Shown: positions 16,600 to 24,121 of the stretch, piece after piece
Position numbering within the stretch: position 1 is the first letter of the stretch
Layout: each line of letters starts with the position of its first letter
Assembly: GCA_937880335.1 (NCBI GenBank)
Contig: CALFLJ010000031.1
Location: 1 to 24,121, forward strand
Source: an uncultured Succinatimonas sp.
GTDB lineage: Bacteria > Pseudomonadota > Gammaproteobacteria > Enterobacterales > Succinivibrionaceae
Direction of reading: 5' to 3'
Length of the DNA stretch: 24,121 nt
Program-made: the position numbers and the translations under genes
The notes under the pieces: model-generated
Seen by the model: only the letters and a program-made list of their open reading frames with translations
Database searches by the model: none
Told to the model about the DNA's origin: nothing

Positions 16600-17373
16600 T
16601 TATTCGGCCTTAGGCTGCTCTGCAGTCTCGGCACTCTCCTCAACACGGCCAGCCTCAGCCTGCTCACGAGCTTCAGTCTCATCGCGAACTAAGGTCTCAC
16701 GGGCAGCATTGATGGTCTCTTTTACACCAGCTAAGTAGAGGTCAACGGCACGGATAGCGTCGTCGTTGCCAGGGATTACATAGTTAACACCATCAGGATC
16801 AGAGTTGGTATCAACTACAGCTACAACCGGAATACCTAGGTTGTTAGCTTCTTTAATAGCCAAATGCTCAACTTCAGCGTCAATAACGAATAAAGCGTCA
16901 GGTAAACCGCCCATATCCTTAATACCACCTAAAGAGCGGTTGAGTTTTTCAAGCTCACGGGTACGTAATAAGGCTTCTTTCTTGGTCAGTTTCTCAAAAG
17001 TGCCATCCTGAGACTGAGTCTCAAGTTCCTTTAAACGCTTGATGGACTGACGAACGGTCTTCCAGTTGGTCAGCATGCCACCTAACCAGCGATGATCAAC
17101 ATAATACTGACCACAAGCTACGGCAGCAGGGCCGATCTTGTCACATGCAGCACGCTTAGTACCAACGAACAAAATCTTTCCCTTGTGAGCGACAGTGCTA
17201 CTTAAGAAGTTTAAAGCAGCGTCAAAGTTCTCAACGGTTTTTTCAAGATTAATAATATGAATACCGTTGCGGGCACCAAAGATGTACTGCTTCATTTTAG
17301 GATTCCAGTAACGAGTCTGGTGACCGAAGTGAACGCCTGCCTGTAACATCTGACGCATAGTAATGCTTGACAT
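16600..17373 (-). CDS. rpsB: 30S ribosomal protein S2
   Basis: S2 binds the back of the 30S subunit and is among the last proteins to join it. The sequence begins MSSITMRQMLQAGVHFGHQTR and carries WNPKMKQYIFGARNGIHIINLEKT (23-46), KILFVGTKRAA near 65, RWLGGMLTNWKTV near 93, and GIPVVAVVDTNSDPDGVNYVIPGNDDA near 176-202. The product has 257 aa (E. coli 241), with an acidic tail rich in E and A. The start has AGAGGAA six bases upstream. It is the first gene of the minus-strand train and has a long structured leader that is probably autoregulatory. Confidence 0.97.
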   Translation of the reverse strand: MSSITMRQMLQAGVHFGHQTRYWNPKMKQYIFGARNGIHIINLEKTVENFDAALNFLSSTVAHKGKILFVGTKRAACDKIGPAAVACGQYYVDHRWLGGMLTNWKTVRQSIKRLKELETQSQDGTFEKLTKKEALLRTRELEKLNRSLGGIKDMGGLPDALFVIDAEVEHLAIKEANNLGIPVVAVVDTNSDPDGVNYVIPGNDDAIRAVDLYLAGVKETINAARETLVRDETEAREQAEAGRVEESAETAEQPKAE

Positions 17374-17390
17374 TTATAAATTCCTCTTTA

Positions 17391-17436
17391 GGGTTAAGCC
17401 TCCACTGCCCGTACAGCTCCACCAAAAACGGCACCC
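17391..17436 (-). promoter_or_regulatory. Structured rpsB leader, probable S2 autoregulatory element
   Basis: On the minus strand, GGGU and GCC pair with GGC and ACCC at the far end with a UUA bulge, enclosing a CUG-UACGGG-CAG hairpin and the purine-rich GGUGGAGC. The folded segment ends just before AGAGGAA of rpsB. In gammaproteobacteria, free S2 represses its own mRNA through a conserved structured 5' leader; position and folding agree with that. I infer identity from place and structure, not from a covariance match. Confidence 0.5.
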
Positions 17437-17550
17437 AGAGACAGCACTTTGAAAGACAGTGTGTGTTTTCTTAACAAATAAAAAAAAATAGTTGATTGTT
17501 TAAATAGTGACTTTGTAGTCAAATTTTTCAAAGACACACAAAGTCGATGT

Positions 17551-17556
17551 ATTTTA
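17551..17556 (-). promoter_or_regulatory. Likely rpsB -10 box (extended)
   Basis: On the minus strand TGATAAAAT reads as an extended -10 (TGnTAAAAT). The -35 region is weak, with GTCAAA at 17-base spacing. A start near 17544 would give a leader of about 170 bases, in line with a regulated S2 message. Confidence 0.5.
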
Positions 17557-17650
17557 TCACGGAATAAGCTCGCTTTGACGTAAGTTTTAAGAAAATATCT
17601 AAAGAAAAACGCCAAACATAAAAAAAACACTTAATACTTATTAAAATCTA

Positions 17651-17656
17651 TATAAT
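17651..17656 (+). promoter_or_regulatory. Likely map -10 box
   Basis: A perfect TATAAT lies 32 bases before the map ATG on the plus strand. No good -35 is visible at 16-18 bases. A second possibility upstream pairs TTGACG (17575-17580) with TATCTA at 15-base spacing. Confidence 0.5.
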
Positions 17657-17688
17657 AAATTAAAAGAAAACAAAGGATATTTTTAATT

Positions 17689-18477
17689 ATGGAAATCTCA
17701 TTAAAATCACAAAGTGAAATTGAAAAAATGCGCATAGTTGGTAAATTAACTGCGCAAGTTCTTGAATTTATTGAACCATTTGTAAAGCCAGGCGTTTCAA
17801 CTCTTGAGCTTGATGATCGCATGCTTGAATATATGGAAAAAGAGTTAGGTGCTCAGTCTGCTGATTTAGGCTACCAAGGCTATCCTCGCGCTACATGTAT
17901 TAGTATTAATGAAGTAGTCTGCCATGGTATTCCAAATGAGCATACCAAACTACGTGAGGGAGATATTGTCAATATAGATGTAACTGTAAGAAAAGATCTT
18001 TATCACGGAGATAGCTCTCGCATGTATTTTGTGGGAAAGGTTTCTCCTCGGTGCAAGATGTTATGTGATTGTGCACAGCAATCTATGTATGAGGCAATAA
18101 AAACAGTAAAACCTGGAAGTAACCTAGCAGATATTGGTAATGCTATCCAAAAAGTTGCGGACAAATATAAATTTTCAATTGTACGTGACTATTGCGGTCA
18201 TGGTATTGGGGCAGGCTTTCACGAAGATCCTCAGGTTTTACATTACAAAAACAACTACAACTTAATTTTAGAAGAAGGTATGTGTTTTACCATTGAGCCT
18301 ATGATTAATTGTGGAACTTGGAAATGCAAAACATCAAGAAAAGATGGGTGGACTGTAACAACAGCTGATAAACAGCCATCAGCTCAATATGAGCACACTC
18401 TTTTAGTAGTAAAAGATGGAGTTGAGGTTTTAACTTTAAGAAGTGATGAAACTTTTCCCCGTGTTTATCTCCACTAA
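17689..18477 (+). CDS. map: Methionine aminopeptidase, type I
   Basis: Map removes the initiator methionine from nascent proteins with a small second residue. All metal and catalytic residues occur at the same numbers as in E. coli: H79 in CHGIPN, D97 in NIDVTV, D108 in HGDSS, H171 in GHGIG, E204 in TIEPM and E235 in QYEHT. Length is 262 aa (E. coli 264). AAAGGA (17672-17677) lies 11 bases before the ATG. It diverges from rpsB, as in E. coli, which keeps it near the ribosome, and is followed by glnD after 24 bases, probably in one transcript. Confidence 0.98.
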   Translation: MEISLKSQSEIEKMRIVGKLTAQVLEFIEPFVKPGVSTLELDDRMLEYMEKELGAQSADLGYQGYPRATCISINEVVCHGIPNEHTKLREGDIVNIDVTVRKDLYHGDSSRMYFVGKVSPRCKMLCDCAQQSMYEAIKTVKPGSNLADIGNAIQKVADKYKFSIVRDYCGHGIGAGFHEDPQVLHYKNNYNLILEEGMCFTIEPMINCGTWKCKTSRKDGWTVTTADKQPSAQYEHTLLVVKDGVEVLTLRSDETFPRVYLH

Positions 18478-18501
18478 ATAAATATTATCGAGGGCATACT
18501 T

Positions 18502-21171
18502 ATGTATGAGCTTATTACCGTACCTCGTACGTCTCATAAGGTGAACGATGATCTTGATCTGTCTTTTAGAGATGATGAACTTCAAGACGTAAAACAGGGG
18601 CGTAAGCTTATAGAAAGAATTAAAGATTCTTTAAAACAAGCTTTTTTACATAACGTTGATGTAAATGATTTGCTCATATCATATAGCGACACCCTCGATA
18701 AAATTTTAAGCGTAGTTTTTAATAAATTTGAGCTTAATAAATACCCTTATCTTTGTGCAATTGCTGTAGGAGGATATGGTCGTAAGGAACAATTTTTAAG
18801 TTCAGATGTTGATTTACTGATTGCCTCAAAAATTGAGCCTATTCCCAAGGATGCTGCAGCTGATATAGAAAGGATGATTTCTTATCTTTGGGATCTTAAA
18901 CTAGATCTTGGTGTATCTGTACGCTCCATAAATGCTACTGTAATTTCAGCTCGCGAAGATATAACCATTATCACAAACTTACTTGAAACACACTTTATTT
19001 GCGGACATAAAGACGTTTACACAAATCTTTTAGATTCTGTTTATTCAGATAATTTTTGGGTAGGACTTAAATTTTTAAAAGCAAAAGTATCAGAACAAAA
19101 TGAGCGTTACCATCAATATCGAGATACTGTTTATTCAATTGAACCTGATATAAAAAATAATCCAGGCGGCCTGCGTGATATGCAGCTCATTTCATGGTTA
19201 GCAATACTGCATTTTAAAGCTCGTAGTTTAAAACAGATGGTAGCTTGTGGGCTTTTGACCACGCCTGAGGTTGAAGAATTTTTAGCATGCCGTAATTTCC
19301 TCTTTAACATACGTTATGCCATGCACATAAATGTTTCAACCAAAAACCCAAATCGTTTAACCTTAGATGTTCAAAAGAGCATAGCTTCATTATTAGGTTA
19401 TGGGCAAGATGGCAACGGACCTGTTGAAACAATGATGCGCTCTTTATTTAGAATTTTAAGACGTGTCCGTGAGCTTAACAACATTGCGCTACAGCAAGCC
19501 GAATTTATGATAGACGGCTACATAGGCGAATGCTTTACAGAGCCGGTTTTTCTAAATAGCTATTTTGTAAAAAGAGGCAATTTAATTGATGTTATTGATA
19601 ACGAACTATTTAAAAATGACCCTCAAAAGCTATTAGAACTATTTAAAACAATTTCAGAGCGAAGTGAAATTGAAAATTTGCACGTCAACTGCGTTCGAGC
19701 TTTACGCGAGGCAAGACGTAATCTCAAACATTATTTAATTGAACTACCTCAATGTCGGAAGATATTCAAACAAATTATTTTAAGCAAAAGTGCACTATTG
19801 AAAGCTCTGCCCTTAATGCACGAGTTGAGAATTTTATCTTCATATATGCCACAGTGGGAAAGAATCGAAGGCTTAATGCAATTTGATATGTTCCACCTGT
19901 TCTCCGTAGATGAACATTCTATTCGAGTAATTAAGAATTTCCCTATATTTTTAGAATCAACAGATCCTAACTTTAATCTTTTCAAAACTGTTTACAGAAG
20001 ATTAGAAAATCCAGACCTTTTAAATATTGCAGGACTATTACACGATATATCAAAAGGCTGTGGTGGACACCACGCTCTTTTAGGAGGAAGAGAGGTTCAA
20101 AATTTCTGTCAATTACATGGTTTTAGTGCTTATGAATCTCTTATAGTATCATGGGTTATAAAGTCTCATCTTCTATTCTCAACCACAGCTACAAGACGCG
20201 ATATTACAGATCCAGATGTGATTGCAGCATTTGCAAGAACATGTAAGGATGAAGAACATTTAAATATGCTTTACTGTCTTACAGTATCTGATATATGTGC
20301 CACAAATGATCGGGAATGGAACTCTTGGAAGGAAAATATTTTCCGCCAACTTTATCACGCTACAAGACAGGCATTAAATCAAAGTGAGGCTGATTTAGGC
20401 CAACAACAAAAAATACAAGTTCAAAACACACAGCGCTCAGTAAGAGAAATTGCAAAAGACATAAAGCTAAATGATTTAGATCGTTATTTTTCTCAATTTC
20501 CGTCCTCTTACTTTATTCACTATCGACCAGACGAGATAGTTTGGCATTCCAGAAATATTTTAAGATTTAATCAAGCTGACAAACCACTAATACTTTTTGC
20601 TCAAATTCCTAACATAGGAACAGAACTTTTTATTTTTTACAGAAGCAACTCACCTGATTTCTTCGGTAAAGTCGTATACGCCATGGCTATGAAAAGATTA
20701 AATGTATTAAGTGCTCAGATTTTTTTAACCCATAATAGCCATATTTTATGTACTATAAAATTCCAGAATCAAAAAGGACAACTTGTAGACAATGAACGTC
20801 TTAGCAACTTAAGAAAGAGTATTCTGCTAGGGCTTAATGACAATACTCAAATAAACTCTTTACCCAAGGTCTCGTGTAATATTTTCTCAGTTCAAACAAA
20901 AGTAAAATTCCTAGAAAATGAAGGGTCAAAACATACATTTGTTGAAATTTCAACCTTAGATTGCCCAGGCCTTTTAGCTAAAATTGCAATTACTTTAGGA
21001 AATTGTAATTGTCTTATAAGTGCAGCCCGTATTACTACAACAGGTGAACGAGCCGATGACTTTTTTGCAGTAACAGATCTTGACGGTTTTGCTCTAGATA
21101 ACGAAAAGAAGGAAAAGCTCTCAGAGGCTCTCTATCAAGCCTTAGATCCTAATTTAGTAACTTTTATCTAA
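18502..21171 (+). CDS. glnD: Bifunctional PII uridylyltransferase / uridylyl-removing enzyme GlnD
   Basis: GlnD senses glutamine and adds or removes UMP on PII proteins, setting glutamine synthetase activity and the NtrBC response. The nucleotidyltransferase motif GGYGRKEQFLSSDVDLL is at 90-106, with the two catalytic aspartates at 102 and 104. The HD hydrolase domain has H514-D515 in LLHDISKGCGGHHALLGG, for deuridylylation. Two ACT domains follow, near 705-775 and 811-885, for glutamine binding. The length is 889 aa (E. coli 890), and the domain order is complete, so both activities are expected. GAGGG precedes the ATG. The typical next gene in E. coli, dapD, is absent. No PII or glnA gene is in the window. 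Confidence 0.97.
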   Translation: MYELITVPRTSHKVNDDLDLSFRDDELQDVKQGRKLIERIKDSLKQAFLHNVDVNDLLISYSDTLDKILSVVFNKFELNKYPYLCAIAVGGYGRKEQFLSSDVDLLIASKIEPIPKDAAADIERMISYLWDLKLDLGVSVRSINATVISAREDITIITNLLETHFICGHKDVYTNLLDSVYSDNFWVGLKFLKAKVSEQNERYHQYRDTVYSIEPDIKNNPGGLRDMQLISWLAILHFKARSLKQMVACGLLTTPEVEEFLACRNFLFNIRYAMHINVSTKNPNRLTLDVQKSIASLLGYGQDGNGPVETMMRSLFRILRRVRELNNIALQQAEFMIDGYIGECFTEPVFLNSYFVKRGNLIDVIDNELFKNDPQKLLELFKTISERSEIENLHVNCVRALREARRNLKHYLIELPQCRKIFKQIILSKSALLKALPLMHELRILSSYMPQWERIEGLMQFDMFHLFSVDEHSIRVIKNFPIFLESTDPNFNLFKTVYRRLENPDLLNIAGLLHDISKGCGGHHALLGGREVQNFCQLHGFSAYESLIVSWVIKSHLLFSTTATRRDITDPDVIAAFARTCKDEEHLNMLYCLTVSDICATNDREWNSWKENIFRQLYHATRQALNQSEADLGQQQKIQVQNTQRSVREIAKDIKLNDLDRYFSQFPSSYFIHYRPDEIVWHSRNILRFNQADKPLILFAQIPNIGTELFIFYRSNSPDFFGKVVYAMAMKRLNVLSAQIFLTHNSHILCTIKFQNQKGQLVDNERLSNLRKSILLGLNDNTQINSLPKVSCNIFSVQTKVKFLENEGSKHTFVEISTLDCPGLLAKIAITLGNCNCLISAARITTTGERADDFFAVTDLDGFALDNEKKEKLSEALYQALDPNLVTFI

Positions 21172-21306
21172 AATTAGTTGATAACTTAGAGTTATAACAG
21201 TATTGAGCATTACATTAAGGCAGGTAAAATCTAATACTGCCTTAAATCTAAAAGCAGTATTAACTTTATAAAGTTTATATTTTAGTTTTTCAAAAACTAT
21301 GTTTTA
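21172..21306. terminator. Convergent intergenic region with alternative hairpins
   Basis: This lies between the ends of glnD (plus) and the 618-aa gene (minus). TTAAGGCAG (21215-21223) can pair with CTGCCTTAA (21237-21245); alternatively TAATACTGC (21232-21240) can pair with GCAGTATTA (21254-21262). The two stems share bases and exclude each other. A 14-bp palindrome AACTTTATAAAGTT (21262-21275) and a small AGTTTTTCAAAAACT hairpin follow. T-runs are short, so termination from either side is probable but not classical. Confidence 0.5.
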
Positions 21307-23163
21307 TCAAAATTCATCAATGTAAATTGATGTGTCAGGAAGCTCCTCTCTGTCGTATATAAAACTTAATAGCGCATTAGTTTGGGCAACTATAACAGTC
21401 CCTTTTACAAAACCTACACGCCATGGGGATAATTTACCTTTTTGACAGAGCATATTAAGATAATCACTTAGTTTTAAATAATAGTTTTTCCAGAGATCAT
21501 TTAAATCATTCAAAAGCTTTGCATCCTCAACAGATACCTCTGAGATGGAATCTAATCTATTTTGCAATTCCTGCACATAAACATCATAGTATTTATTTGC
21601 CTCATAATCGCAAATATCAGAATCCTCAGAAGAAAAACACTGTCGCATTAAAAAGTAATCACCAAAACCATATGATCTAAATGAAGAAATCATTGCCAAT
21701 CCAAGATTTGAACGAATGTTTTCACCAACAGCATCATCTATACTATCTGTGAAGAATATTGATTTGTTCCAAGCTTGAGCAAATGCGTCCCAAGCCTTTT
21801 CTACCTCCTCAAATTCCTCACGTTTTAAACCTTCGCTTTTAAACGCACTATAAATGCCTTTAAGACATCCTTCCGTAGCAAAGAAAAACTCTTCCCCATT
21901 TGCCCCATCAAAGAATGAACATTTTCCCTCCAGATAATCATCGGAAGATGTTTTACCATTTATTCCTTGAACAAAAATTTTTTTAGGGTCAAGTTTTATT
22001 CCTCGAGGGTTTCCAGCTAAACGCCAGATACGCATAAGCATTGTCCGATATATTACAGGACGTAAAGCTTGCGCTTGATTTAGGTTTGGTAAAACAACCT
22101 GCAATTCTCTATAAAATTCGTTCCATAGTTTCAATGCTTTTGTAAAAGCTTCACATGCCTGAATTGAACTTTGTATACGCCTAAATAAAACAGAACTATA
22201 TTTTAAAGTTTCCATTTCATAACGATTGTCGTAATCGTATATTAACGTAGTAGGATCAGCTCGTAGGTTCTTAATTTCGTAATAAGAATTAGTAAAGCTA
22301 CTTATGTGCTTTCCTGAAACTAAGGAGTAAAGAAGAATGTACCATTCCCTTCCGTCAGCATAAACAGAACTTCTTGAGGTTGATACAGGAGCTAAATCAA
22401 CAGCCTCATTCCACGCTGTTGCATATTGATTATACAAAGAGTTTTCTTTGTTAAATAAATCATTTAAAAATGAAAGAGGACCTGTTCCTTCTTGTTTATA
22501 AAAACGATCTAAAGCAAATTTACAACCAGAACTTAAATTAAATCTCCTAGCGCCAGCTTTTGAAACTGTAGTACATAATTTATCTATATCTTCATCAAAA
22601 TCTCTATCAAACCCATTACGAGGCCATAAAATAGAAGAGATCAAGCGCTTGTTACAACTATAACCACTATTTAAAGCTAGTGCGGTACATTCAGAGGCAG
22701 CCTTTCGTATGCTAAGATCTGCTGCAGTCATTGGGATCTCTAAAACCTCAGGGATACCAAGATAAGTAGCATCATTTTTATCAAAATGAAAAACCAGTTG
22801 GGATGTATCTGGTAGTTCACTAATTAGAGCCTCGTCAATTTGAAAATCTATTGAATTTCCTGAGACCTCACCAAATGCATCTGTTATCATTGAGTCTGAG
22901 TTTAGATGTGCTTCAATTACTAAATTTGCGTTGACCTGTGATGGGAGCAATAAAGTAAAACGATGATCATAACGTAGATTTTTTGTGCACATCACCGACT
23001 GTAGTTGAGTATTAGCCTCGGTATTTATAAAAGCCGAGACCTCACTCTCCCCACTTTGATAGTTAAGCTCCCCCAATTCCCACATCGGGGCTGCTACAAC
23101 AGCTTCTGAAAATAGCAATGTCACTGTAGCATTTATATAGTTATGGGAAAAAACCGTTTTCAT
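21307..23163 (-). CDS. Unassigned exported protein with an internal duplication
   Basis: I do not recognise this 618-aa protein. The N-terminus (MKTVFSHNYINATVTLLFSE, then AVVAAP) looks like a signal peptide with likely cleavage near residue 25, so it is probably periplasmic or secreted. Residues 27-155 appear beta-rich and contain one Cys (59). The rest is helical and rich in Trp and Tyr and seems to be two copies of a unit of about 215 residues: C197, C214, W251, W347 line up with C415, C433, W465, W558, and AGARRFNLSSGC resembles NGEEFFFATEGC. There are eleven cysteines in all, fitting disulfides outside the cytoplasm. The Cys-x16/17-Cys then Trp pattern faintly recalls LprI-type lysozyme-inhibitor domains, but that is only a guess. 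The ATG has no clear Shine-Dalgarno sequence. TATACT (23202-23197) is a possible -10. It stands alone between glnD and nqrF. Confidence 0.8.
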   Translation of the reverse strand: MKTVFSHNYINATVTLLFSEAVVAAPMWELGELNYQSGESEVSAFINTEANTQLQSVMCTKNLRYDHRFTLLLPSQVNANLVIEAHLNSDSMITDAFGEVSGNSIDFQIDEALISELPDTSQLVFHFDKNDATYLGIPEVLEIPMTAADLSIRKAASECTALALNSGYSCNKRLISSILWPRNGFDRDFDEDIDKLCTTVSKAGARRFNLSSGCKFALDRFYKQEGTGPLSFLNDLFNKENSLYNQYATAWNEAVDLAPVSTSRSSVYADGREWYILLYSLVSGKHISSFTNSYYEIKNLRADPTTLIYDYDNRYEMETLKYSSVLFRRIQSSIQACEAFTKALKLWNEFYRELQVVLPNLNQAQALRPVIYRTMLMRIWRLAGNPRGIKLDPKKIFVQGINGKTSSDDYLEGKCSFFDGANGEEFFFATEGCLKGIYSAFKSEGLKREEFEEVEKAWDAFAQAWNKSIFFTDSIDDAVGENIRSNLGLAMISSFRSYGFGDYFLMRQCFSSEDSDICDYEANKYYDVYVQELQNRLDSISEVSVEDAKLLNDLNDLWKNYYLKLSDYLNMLCQKGKLSPWRVGFVKGTVIVAQTNALLSFIYDREELPDTSIYIDEF

Positions 23164-23196
23164 TTTACAATTAAATAATTTACTCTCAGTGCGCTT

Positions 23197-23202
23197 AGTA
23201 TA
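23197..23202 (-). promoter_or_regulatory. Candidate -10 box for the exported-protein gene
   Basis: TATACT on the minus strand, 34 bases before the ATG. No good -35 is seen at standard spacing (TATAAC at 17, TTGTAT at 20), so this is tentative. Confidence 0.3.
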
Positions 23203-23674
23203 CTCTTAGTAAATTTATTGTTATACAAAAATATAATTTTAAAAATCAATAAAATATCTTTTAAAGTTTAAAAAATAAAGAAATAATTAAAGTAAAATTG
23301 TCTTACAACATACTACTTACTCTGTTACACAATATTTTAAAATTATTTTTTAAAATTTATACACAAGCGTTTTTCTAATTTCCTGTTATAAATCTTAGCA
23401 ATGAATCCCCCAAGACCAAGTACAAAACAGTCAAATCCCTTTCCAATCAATAAAATTAGATTTAATGATTTCGACTTTATGTCTCATCTCATATTAAGAT
23501 ATTTAAAATATTGTCTTAAAATTAAACTATGATTAAAGATTTTGACTAACATACTCACTAAATGCTTCTTTTTACCGTGATCAAACCACAAAACAGCAAT
23601 CTCTACTTTAGAGCATCTTAATCAACTTTCAAGTTAGATGATAGTTATCTCACAAACCGTATATGCCACTTGTC

Positions 23675-23836
23675 CTACAGATCTTTTTGCAAGCAATACA
23701 AGGTTACAGGACCGCTTTTAGCTTTTACCTTCAAGTTCAAGACTATAGGATTCTGCTTTTGATTTCGCTTGATTCTTACAGCCTTTCTTCCACTATTTCC
23801 ACAGTAGCTGACGTATTCTGCGTCTTTCAATTCCAC
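23675..23836 (-). other. Possible gene remnant (53-codon basic frame)
   Basis: On the minus strand a GTG-started frame of 53 codons runs through the higher-GC patch. It contains the pieces EYVSYCGNSGRKAV and IKRNQKQNP and is strongly basic. A stop lies directly before the GTG, and another frame stays open for about 14 codons past its end, so it looks like a fragment of a longer, frameshifted gene. A Cys-Gly followed by a basic KQ-rich tail loosely recalls the C-terminal ends of some IS200/IS605 TnpB proteins, but I cannot assign it. An overlapping 67-codon plus-strand frame (23663-23866) is hydrophobic and has no ribosome binding site. Confidence 0.25.
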
Positions 23837-23939
23837 CTATTCGCTAAGACAATTCTCTTAAAATAGCTCCCTTAAAGTAGTTTCTACAGTCAAGGACGCA
23901 TGTTATTAGACTTTTATTAACCTTATTTTGTATCTTACG

Positions 23940-23948
23940 CCCCCCCCC
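23940..23948. repeat. Nine-base C homopolymer
   Basis: Nine consecutive C on the plus strand (G on the minus) in otherwise AT-rich DNA. On the minus strand the bases AT just before the tract turn its first G into an ATG. The tract is the longest G/C homopolymer I noticed in the window. Confidence 0.9.
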
Positions 23949-23971
23949 ATAGCAAGATCTTGTGTATAAAA

Positions 23972-24001
23972 ACAACAAAAAACCCGGCCTCAAGCCGGGT
24001 T
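23972..24001 (-). terminator. Terminator of the nqr operon
   Basis: An 8-bp stem AACCCGGC / GCCGGGTT with loop CTCAA begins 21 bases past the nqrF stop. On the minus strand it runs into TTTTTTGTTGTTTTT. It resembles the terminator at 62-90 in its CCCGGC core. Confidence 0.85.
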
Positions 24002-24022
24002 TAATATGATTAGACTATGCTA

Positions 24023-24121
24023 TTAGCCACCAAAGTTGTCGAATAAGATATTCTCGTCTTCAACACCTAAACTATGAAGCATATCAACAGCTGACTTAGA
24101 CATCATAGGAGGTCCGCACAT
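24023..24121 (-). CDS. nqrF: Na+-translocating NADH:quinone reductase subunit F, C-terminal fragment
   Basis: Only the last 32 residues and the stop are in the window; the gene continues past the right edge. MCGPPMM opens the fragment and is the NAD(P)H-binding CGPP motif of ferredoxin reductase-like domains, and LGVEDENILFDNFGG is the characteristic NqrF end (E. coli-related species end in LDDFGG). NqrF takes electrons from NADH through FAD and a 2Fe-2S centre into the sodium-pumping Nqr complex of the inner membrane. It is the last gene of the usual nqrABCDEF operon, and a terminator follows at once. Confidence 0.9.
   Translation of the reverse strand: MCGPPMMSKSAVDMLHSLGVEDENILFDNFGG

Larger units (their letters stand above)
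17374..17688. other. Divergent control region between rpsB and map
   Basis: 315 bases without a supported gene. Toward rpsB lie an extended -10 (17551-17556), an 8-bp inverted repeat (GACTTTGT at 17509-17516 with ACAAAGTC at 17538-17545), a T-rich stretch, and a structured segment at 17391-17436 next to the rpsB Shine-Dalgarno sequence. Toward map lies a perfect TATAAT at 17651-17656. Open frames crossing this region show no ribosome binding site and no recognisable product. Confidence 0.7.
23164..24022. other. Long region without a supported gene, between the exported protein and nqrF
   Basis: About 860 bases. From 23164 to about 23400 it is extremely AT-rich (5 G/C in 23221-23280), likely promoter and spacer DNA. 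A 43-codon frame (23401-23532, plus) and a roughly 35-codon TTG frame on the opposite strand overlap; neither has a Shine-Dalgarno sequence, so I support neither. From about 23640 to 23900 the GC content rises (23 of 60 in 23701-23760) and the minus strand is purine-rich, which looks like decayed coding DNA. A run of nine C (23940-23948) and the nqr terminator close the region. Confidence 0.6.

Noticed and set aside
17394..17630. 78-codon frame in the rpsB leader
   Set aside because: It lies in the structured leader, has no ribosome binding site and gives a composition unlike the neighbours; treated as non-coding.
23401..23532. 43-codon plus-strand frame beginning MNPPRPSTKQ, and an opposing short hydrophobic frame
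   Set aside because: Neither has a Shine-Dalgarno sequence or known similarity, and they overlap on opposite strands in AT-rich DNA, where such frames arise by chance.

Overview
The window is chromosomal housekeeping DNA from an AT-rich Gram-negative bacterium, most likely a gammaproteobacterium. The evidence is the gene order, which follows the classic rpsB-to-accA cluster with map-glnD divergent beside it, proteins that read close to the Escherichia coli families in length and motifs, lipid A and BamA genes (outer membrane), and the C-terminus of an NqrF-type sodium-pumping NADH dehydrogenase subunit. Low GC plus Nqr fits a host-associated anaerobe such as the Succinivibrionaceae, but that placement is inference.

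Layout. Positions 1-90 hold the end of something outside the window and a strong terminator. On the minus strand, reading from right to left, 17373 down to 2744 is one dense gene train: rpsB, tsf, pyrH, frr, uppS, cdsA, dxr, rseP, bamA, skp, lpxD, fabZ, lpxA, lpxB, rnhB. It joins translation (S2, EF-Ts, ribosome recycling), UMP synthesis, isoprenoid and undecaprenyl carrier synthesis, phospholipid precursors, the sigma-E protease, outer-membrane protein assembly, lipid A synthesis and RNase HII. Most junctions from uppS onward overlap or are a few bases apart, so they are probably translationally coupled; hairpin terminators or attenuators lie after rpsB and after pyrH. A 368-bp gap then separates rnhB from accA-tilS. 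In E. coli dnaE sits there; here it is absent, and the gap instead carries palindromes, a terminator and a tiny reading frame with a perfect Shine-Dalgarno sequence that overlaps the accA start.

A 315-bp divergent control region (17374-17688) separates rpsB, with a long structured leader, from map and glnD on the plus strand. Downstream of glnD is a convergent intergenic region with mutually exclusive hairpins, then a minus-strand gene for a 618-residue exported protein that I cannot assign. It appears to contain an internal duplication of about 215 residues. Upstream of it, 23164-23980 is largely non-coding, first extremely AT-rich, then with a higher-GC patch that may be a gene or IS remnant and a nine-base C tract. 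The right edge carries the nqr terminator and the last 32 codons of nqrF.

No defence system, CRISPR array, tRNA, rRNA or intact mobile element is visible. The less ordinary items are the unassigned duplicated secreted protein, the accA leader, and the decayed region next to nqrF.
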